DNA of 26,160 nucleotides, from positions 1-26,160 of IMG/VR virus record IMGVR_UViG_3300048836_001182, one strand, 5' to 3'. Source of the DNA: a virus. A model generated the notes under the pieces. That model was given only the letters and a program-made list of their open reading frames with translations. It was not told the DNA's origin and did no database searches. A program made the translations under genes and the position numbers. Below, in pieces: positions 21,953 to 26,160 of the stretch (within the stretch, counting starts at the first letter, position 1; the number at the start of each line of letters is the position of its first letter).

Positions 21953-22422
21953 GCGCTGGCCTCCGGGTTGATTCCACGGGCGCGGCACCAGGCCGCAACG
22001 TCGAAGCTGGGGCATTCCTTGAGCCACTCGTCGCGAGTGACCACGCCGTCACGGTTGCGATCCGGACTCAGGTCCCGGTGCCCGCAGATGCGGGTGCCGG
22101 GGTACTCCGAACGCAGCCGCACCAGCAGCTGCTCGAGCGCGACCGCCTGCTGGGCCGTGACGGTGTCCCTGGCGCGGCCGTCCGTGCCGACGCCGCCCAC
22201 CACGCAGATCCCGATCGAGAGCGCGTTGTGGTTGGCCACGTGCGCTCCGGCGACACGGTCCTGACGGCCCTTCTCGACCGTGCCGTTGAGCCGGATCACG
22301 TAGTGGTAGCCGATCCCGGCCCAGCCCTTGTCGCGATGCCAGCGGTCAATCTCCGCCCGGCCGATGTCGCGGCCGGGCGGAGTGGCGCTGCAGTGCACGA
22401 CGAGGGTCTTGATCAGGCGCAT
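21949..22422 (-). CDS. Endolysin: N-acetylmuramoyl-L-alanine amidase (Amidase_2)
   Basis: A zinc amidase that cuts the bond between N-acetylmuramic acid and L-alanine in peptidoglycan at lysis. A single 157-aa domain like T7 lysozyme. Probable zinc ligands are H10 (TLVVHCS), H115 (CGHRDLSPD) and C137 (KECPSFD). Y39 in GYHYVIR and K135 match the T7 catalytic Tyr and Lys by spacing. There is no signal peptide, so it needs a holin. Residues 121-132 (DRNRDGVVTRDE) form a canonical EF-hand-like loop between the last two zinc ligands, suggesting calcium binding; similar insertions are known in some related phage amidases. It opens the lysis cassette and is followed by membrane proteins. Confidence 0.93.
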   Translation of the reverse strand: MRLIKTLVVHCSATPPGRDIGRAEIDRWHRDKGWAGIGYHYVIRLNGTVEKGRQDRVAGAHVANHNALSIGICVVGGVGTDGRARDTVTAQQAVALEQLLVRLRSEYPGTRICGHRDLSPDRNRDGVVTRDEWLKECPSFDVAAWCRARGINPEASA

Positions 22423-22439
22423 GGCGTCAGGGCGTCCGG

Positions 22440-22823
22440 TCAGCCGCCGGCGGTCAGGGTGGCGTTGCCCGGGGTCAGGATGACCACGCAGCTGGTCTGG
22501 CCGTCCGTGCCCGCCTCCGCGGCCACCGCGGCCCCGGTCAGGTCACCCGCCGCCGGGGTGGCCGCCGAGTCGTCGAACGCGCCCACGCCGCTGCCGGCGC
22601 TGACGTCGAAGACGAGCTTCTCGCCGACGCCGAAGACGGCGCCCGACACCTTGGGCGCGGTGACCTTGCCGGTGACCTGGCAGGCGCCGGTGGCGCCGGG
22701 GGCGATGTCGGCGATCGCGACGGCGAGGATGTGGCCAGCGGCGAAGAGCCGACCGGACGGGATGGTCGTGCCGCCGCCGTTGGTGTAGTTGATGGTGCTG
22801 CCGTTGTCGACTGCGTTCTTCAT
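22440..22823 (-). CDS. DUF2190 capsid cement/decoration protein
   Basis: A 127-aa Gly/Ala/Thr-rich beta protein. It has the DUF2190 layout: N-terminal MKNAVDNGSTINYTNGGGTT, then GHILAVAIADIAPGATGACQ, VFGVGEKLVFDVSAG and a C-terminal VILTPGNATL strand. Proteins of this family decorate or stabilise capsids next to the major capsid gene. GGAG lies 7 bp before the ATG. The gene follows the capsid gene by about 98 bp that contain a strong hairpin (22888-22915). Confidence 0.85.
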   Translation of the reverse strand: MKNAVDNGSTINYTNGGGTTIPSGRLFAAGHILAVAIADIAPGATGACQVTGKVTAPKVSGAVFGVGEKLVFDVSAGSGVGAFDDSAATPAAGDLTGAAVAAEAGTDGQTSCVVILTPGNATLTAGG

Positions 22824-22887
22824 GTCGTTCTCCGAAATGACCGGTCGAAGTGACCAGTTGGAAAGGTGGGGTGAAGCAGGCCCGGAT

Positions 22888-22915
22888 CTGGCGGCGCCCG
22901 GACGGGCGCCGCCAG
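22888..22915. terminator. Strong hairpin after the capsid gene
   Basis: Perfect 12-bp stem CTGGCGGCGCCC / GGGCGCCGCCAG with a 4-nt loop, 6 bp past the capsid stop on the minus strand. There is no T-run, so full termination is unlikely. It could weaken read-through or protect the 3' end of capsid mRNA, raising capsid output over downstream genes. Confidence 0.5.
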
Positions 22916-22921
22916 CTCAGG

Positions 22922-24292
22922 TCACTCCGGCTGCGGCCAGGCCGTCGGCGCGGCGCCGGCGTTCTTGAACAGGCCGCGATGGTCAATCGCCTTGGCGCCG
23001 AACACGTGGCGGCACTTGACCTGCAGGCCGTCCACCTCGAAGCCCGCCTTCGACTCGGTAAACACACCCTCGTGGCCTTCGAGGTAGGCGTACTCGATGG
23101 TGTCCACGCCCGCCGGATCGGCCGCCAGGAAGTAGGCGGTCTGGCTGGAATCGTGCAGGCGCGGCTCCTCGATCGGCGTCAGCGACGGACCGATGACGTT
23201 CTTGTCCTGGGCACGCGCCGCGGCGAAGCCGGCACCGGTGACCTTGAGCGCCGCCTCGTACAGATCCGGCGGCACGATCAGGAAGCGCGGACGGACCGTG
23301 ATGTAGCGGCCCTCGAGGCCCTTCTGCAGCAGCATCATCTTGCGGGCTTCGGCCAGCGGGCTCGCCACCGCCGGGTCGGGATGCACGGCGTCGATCAGCG
23401 CCGCGGCGGTGCCCAGGTTGCCGTGGGCGCCGTCGAACAGGGCGATGTTGTCCGACATCACCGCGTTGGCGGTGAGCACGCCGTAGACGATGTCGCTCTC
23501 GAGGTCGCCAGCCGAGGCACCGAACGCCATCGGGATGCTGGTCAGCGCGTTGAGGTCGTCGTTGATGATGGTTTCCCAGGTGATGGCCACGATGCGGCCG
23601 TACTTCTGCACCCGGTACTTCTCGGCGCCATCGGTGAAGGTGCCGAACTCGTACTCGGCGCCCTCGAGCACGCGCTTGAGGTTGGGTGCACCGGACAGCT
23701 GCACGCGGCTGACTTCCTTGAAGTCGGGCAGCGTGGCCTGGCGGGTCCAGGGAACGAAGGTCCGCGACGTGCCCTCGTAGCCGCGGCGCAGGGTCTTGGT
23801 GATCACCGCCTCGAGGATGTTCGGGAAGTCGCTGGTGGACTGCAGGGCCTTGATCGCCACTTCGCCGCGGGACATGCCACGGGTGCGCTGGCCGGCGCGC
23901 TCGACGCAGTCGCGAGCCAGGTCCATGAGCGTGAACCCACGGAACTGCGTCGACCGCTCGTCGTGCTTGAACGCCTGCGGGTCCTTGCGGTTGAGCGTCG
24001 CCAGGATCGCGCCTTCGCGATACGTCGCGGTCTCGTCGCGGGTGATCTCGGTGCGGTGGTTGCCGGCGATCGGCGTGGTGTCCTTGCCAAGGAAGTCGAG
24101 CAGCTGGGTGCTGGCGGCCTCCGGCGTGGTTTCCTGGTTGTCCTCGCAGGCGGTCTGCAGCGCCTTCAGCGCGGCGCCGTCGAGGTCCTGGCGGGACAGG
24201 AACGGGCTGAACTTGGCGCGGATGGCTTCACGGCGGGCCTTGTCGGCCGCCAGGACGGCCTTGGCCTGCGCCTTCTTCTCTTCTTCGGTCAT
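22922..24292 (-). CDS. Possible free major capsid protein from an internal start
   Basis: In-frame ATG at 24292 (residue 300 of the fusion, MTEEEKKAQAK) preceded by its own ribosome site GGAG at 24301-24304, 8 bp away. Starting here gives 456 aa: the helical scaffolding segment plus the full capsid domain, without protease or linker. The domain border and the ribosome site coincide, so two products at different levels are likely, as with the nested lambda C/Nu3 genes. It is not proven by sequence alone. Confidence 0.5.
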   Translation of the reverse strand: MTEEEKKAQAKAVLAADKARREAIRAKFSPFLSRQDLDGAALKALQTACEDNQETTPEAASTQLLDFLGKDTTPIAGNHRTEITRDETATYREGAILATLNRKDPQAFKHDERSTQFRGFTLMDLARDCVERAGQRTRGMSRGEVAIKALQSTSDFPNILEAVITKTLRRGYEGTSRTFVPWTRQATLPDFKEVSRVQLSGAPNLKRVLEGAEYEFGTFTDGAEKYRVQKYGRIVAITWETIINDDLNALTSIPMAFGASAGDLESDIVYGVLTANAVMSDNIALFDGAHGNLGTAAALIDAVHPDPAVASPLAEARKMMLLQKGLEGRYITVRPRFLIVPPDLYEAALKVTGAGFAAARAQDKNVIGPSLTPIEEPRLHDSSQTAYFLAADPAGVDTIEYAYLEGHEGVFTESKAGFEVDGLQVKCRHVFGAKAIDHRGLFKNAGAAPTAWPQPE

Positions 24293-25189
24293 GACGGTTT
24301 CTCCGGGGTCGTTACCGGCGGGCGCCGGCGTGGTGTTTCCAGCCGATGCGGCCGGAGTTGCGGGGGCGGGCGCGGTGACGCGCGGCGCGGAAGGGGTAGC
24401 AGCAGGCGCCGGGGCCATGCGCAGGGCAGCGGCCACGGCCAGGCCGGCATAGCGGGCGGGGGCGCCGCGGGCGCTGATCCGCTCGAGCAGCTGGCTGGCG
24501 AACTGGCGCGCGGACTCGTCGGGCTCGGCGGACTCTTCCTGCGGCTCGGCAACGGCGTCGGCAAAGCCCTCGGCCACCGCTTCATCGCCGGTGTAGTAGT
24601 GGTCTTCGCCGTCCTGGAGCAGCGCGAGGATGGCCTCGGTGGTCTTGCCAGACTTCGCCACGTAGGCAGCCGCCATCGACTCGCTGAACTTGTCCAGGAT
24701 GTCCGCGTACTTCCGCAGCTCCTTGGCGTTGCCCATGATCCCGCCCCAGGGCGCATGGATCATCAGCAGCGACGCCGGCGGCATGGTCACGGTGTCGCCC
24801 GCCATGGCGATCAGCGAGGCGGCGGACATCGCGACACCGTCGACGGTGACGGCCTTGGTCGCCGGGTGGCGCTTGAGCGCGTTGTAGATCGCCATGCCAT
24901 CGGCGACGCTGCCGCCATAGCTGTTGATCCGGACATTGATGGTGGCCACGGAGTCATCGAGGGCGTTGAGCTGCTCTGCCACCGATTGGGCCGTGACCGA
25001 CTCGCCCCACCAGCTGTCGCCGATGTCGCCGTAGATCATCAGCTCGTAGGCGTCGGCCTGGTTGGCGACCGGCCGCAGGGACATGCACGGATCGATGGCC
25101 GGGCGATCACGCGAGGTGCGCGGCGCGCCCATGACGGCGGTGGCGTAGAGGCCTGCGAGCAGGGCGACGTGCAGAGCATGCTTTTTCAT
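22922..25189 (-). CDS. ClpP-type prohead protease fused to major capsid protein
   Basis: A 755-aa fusion. Residues about 45-215 form a ClpP-fold protease that would process the prohead: INSYGGSVADGMAIYNALKR, nucleophile S122 in GVAMSAASLIAMAG, H145 in LLMIHAPWGG and probable D196 in DGEDHYYTGDEAVAEGFAD. A Pro/Ala-rich linker spans about 255-297. Residues about 300-390 are helical and charged like a scaffolding (delta) segment. The rest is the capsid subunit, with FVPWTRQATLPDFKEVSRVQ, VAITWETIINDDLNALTSIP and VRPRFLIVPPDLYEAALKV. The N-terminus (MKKHALHVALLAGLYATAVMGAP) looks like a signal peptide, which is odd for a head protein. The ATG at 25189 has GGAG 7 bp upstream and overlaps the portal stop as TGATG. 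A second start at 24292 may make free capsid subunit. Confidence 0.88.
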   Translation of the reverse strand: MKKHALHVALLAGLYATAVMGAPRTSRDRPAIDPCMSLRPVANQADAYELMIYGDIGDSWWGESVTAQSVAEQLNALDDSVATINVRINSYGGSVADGMAIYNALKRHPATKAVTVDGVAMSAASLIAMAGDTVTMPPASLLMIHAPWGGIMGNAKELRKYADILDKFSESMAAAYVAKSGKTTEAILALLQDGEDHYYTGDEAVAEGFADAVAEPQEESAEPDESARQFASQLLERISARGAPARYAGLAVAAALRMAPAPAATPSAPRVTAPAPATPAASAGNTTPAPAGNDPGETVMTEEEKKAQAKAVLAADKARREAIRAKFSPFLSRQDLDGAALKALQTACEDNQETTPEAASTQLLDFLGKDTTPIAGNHRTEITRDETATYREGAILATLNRKDPQAFKHDERSTQFRGFTLMDLARDCVERAGQRTRGMSRGEVAIKALQSTSDFPNILEAVITKTLRRGYEGTSRTFVPWTRQATLPDFKEVSRVQLSGAPNLKRVLEGAEYEFGTFTDGAEKYRVQKYGRIVAITWETIINDDLNALTSIPMAFGASAGDLESDIVYGVLTANAVMSDNIALFDGAHGNLGTAAALIDAVHPDPAVASPLAEARKMMLLQKGLEGRYITVRPRFLIVPPDLYEAALKVTGAGFAAARAQDKNVIGPSLTPIEEPRLHDSSQTAYFLAADPAGVDTIEYAYLEGHEGVFTESKAGFEVDGLQVKCRHVFGAKAIDHRGLFKNAGAAPTAWPQPE
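24301..24304 (-). promoter_or_regulatory. Internal ribosome binding site (GGAG)
   Basis: Minus-strand CCCGGAGAAACCGTCATG inside the protease-capsid gene. The GGAG core and 8-bp spacing match the operon's other genes, such as the tail tube and DUF2190. It decides the start of the putative free capsid protein. Confidence 0.5.
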
Positions 25190-26160
25190 CAGTTGTCTCC
25201 GGTGCTGACCAGGCGCATGCGCGCAAGGCGCTGGCGCGGAATGCGTTTCGGCGCTTCGTCGGTGTCGTCGTCGTCTTTGGTGACGCTGGCGCTGGCGGAC
25301 TTGTCGTTGGCGATGTCGCTGTCGAACTTGATGCCAAGCTCGGCGGCCAGTTCACGCTCGCGGGCGATTTCCTCGAACACGTCCTGGAGGCGACCGCCGC
25401 GCTCAGCGATGGTCTGCGTGAGCGATTGCACGCCGGTTCGCGCGAGCACGCGGATGCCGTTGGCTTCCTTGAGCGGATCGATCCAGGGCATCTTCGGACC
25501 TCGGAACGAGGCCTGCGCGACCGAGTCGCGGCGGATGTGCGCAGGCACGTTGAGTTGGCCCGCGAGGATCGCCGTCTCGACAAAGCGCTCCCAGATCGGC
25601 TGGACGAAGCGAGAAACGAAGGTCTGCGTCATCATTCGGTAGCCGTCGTAGGCTTCGACCAGCTCCTGGCGTTGCGCCGAGTAAGTGCCGTCGTAGTCGC
25701 CAGTCAGGCTCGAGTGGCTCAGGCCGATGCCGCGGGACACGGCGCGCAGCATGGCGGTGCGGAACTGCTCGAGGATGGTGTTGGGCCGCTTCGGGTCCAC
25801 CATCTCGATTGACTCGCCCGGGGCGCAGTCGGTGAACAGCGCACCCGCCTCGAGCAGGAAGTCGCGATCGGCCGGCTGGCCATCTTCACCGACCGCCGCC
25901 ACCCAGCCTTCCATGTTCACATCGCGCTTGATATAGGCGGCAATGCGCGCCGCGATGCGCGCTGCCGTGCGCTCGGACTCTTCGTAGTCCTTGATATCGA
26001 GCAGTCGGTCAATGGCGCTGGCGAACAGACTGATGCCGCGCAGGCCGGACAGGCGCCGGCGTACGGCTACGTGCAAGAAACGCTCGGCCGGCACGCGCTT
26101 GATGTCCTGGTTGTTGAACCAGGCGCCGGCGCCGGGATGGGTCTTGTGGACGTAGTAGGC
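25189..26160 (-). CDS. Portal protein, lambda family (partial, open at right edge)
   Basis: The C-terminal 323 residues of a portal protein, which forms the dodecameric DNA gate at the head vertex. The frame is open to the window end, starting AYYVHKTHPGAGAWFNNQDI, so the first part is missing. Recognisable lambda-B features are VPAERFLHVAVRRRLSGLRG, ISLFASAIDRLLDIKDYEES, GLSHSSLTGDYDGTYSAQRQ and PIWERFVETAILAGQL. The C-terminus is charged (KDDDDTDEAPKRIPRQRL). The GTG at 26094 is in frame but is not the start, because the coherent portal sequence continues upstream. The stop overlaps the protease-capsid ATG as TGATG. Confidence 0.9.
   Translation of the reverse strand, partial: AYYVHKTHPGAGAWFNNQDIKRVPAERFLHVAVRRRLSGLRGISLFASAIDRLLDIKDYEESERTAARIAARIAAYIKRDVNMEGWVAAVGEDGQPADRDFLLEAGALFTDCAPGESIEMVDPKRPNTILEQFRTAMLRAVSRGIGLSHSSLTGDYDGTYSAQRQELVEAYDGYRMMTQTFVSRFVQPIWERFVETAILAGQLNVPAHIRRDSVAQASFRGPKMPWIDPLKEANGIRVLARTGVQSLTQTIAERGGRLQDVFEEIARERELAAELGIKFDSDIANDKSASASVTKDDDDTDEAPKRIPRQRLARMRLVSTGDN

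Noticed and set aside
22850-25642. Open plus-strand frame of 930 codons opposite the protease-capsid gene
   Set aside because: It is antisense to a protein with clear protease and capsid motifs; the product is Arg/Gly/Val-rich low complexity, as expected from reading a GC-rich gene backwards.
1-26160. tRNA genes, CRISPR arrays and insertion sequences
   Set aside because: I saw no cloverleaf with a tRNA-type T-arm, no regularly spaced short repeats and no transposase or terminal inverted repeats; without a dedicated scan a degenerate element could be missed.

Overview
The window is a stretch of a temperate, long-tailed (siphovirus-like) phage genome or prophage. The host is probably a GC-rich gammaproteobacterium, perhaps a Xanthomonadaceae or Pseudomonas relative. 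That guess rests on high G+C, Rz/Rz1-type gram-negative spanin genes, GGAG-type ribosome sites and the general style of the genes; no host gene is present to confirm it. A tyrosine integrase starts at base 1. Nearly everything from 5.8 kb to the right edge is one long minus-strand late operon, which is transcribed from right to left.

In transcription order the late operon starts with the head genes. These are a lambda-B-like portal (open at the right edge), a ClpP-type prohead protease fused to the major capsid protein, and a DUF2190 capsid-cement protein. Next comes a lysis cassette: a T7-type amidase, three small membrane proteins including a likely holin, an Rz-like spanin and an Rz1/LysC-like lipoprotein that looks frameshifted. 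The connector and tail genes follow: head-tail joining, tail terminator, Minor_tail_Z, tail tube, tail chaperones G and GT (made through a clear -1 slippery site), and tape measure. The tail-tip genes come last: a 399-aa distal tail protein, a BR0599/DUF2163 protein, an I-like membrane protein, a 72-aa protein and a J-like host-specificity protein. They are followed by a small fibre-type protein and a protein made of two SPRY/lectin-like repeats. Most adjacent genes overlap as ATGA, GTGA or TGATG, so the operon is strongly translationally coupled. A DUF2188-type protein and a D12-class adenine methyltransferase close the region, facing a bidirectional terminator at 5715-5746.

Between the integrase and that terminator (1.1-5.7 kb) lies accessory cargo. 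Much of it is visibly more A/T-rich than the late operon. It holds an SDH-family ClpP-fold serine protease with a 69-aa partner, a decayed gene with an internal duplication, a zinc-ribbon membrane protein, a 280-aa two-helix membrane protein, and a two-gene plus-strand unit of cysteine-containing exported proteins. Inverted repeats lie upstream of several cargo genes and may be operators. No repressor, terminase, replication gene, tRNA or CRISPR array is visible. Terminase and the early genes presumably lie beyond the right edge or left of base 1.

The most notable points are the signal-peptide-like start and internal re-start of the protease-capsid fusion, the -1 frameshift site in the tail chaperone, the tandem SPRY tail-tip protein, the SDH-protease cargo, and paired GTCTCA/TGAGAC inverted repeats around the decayed gene.
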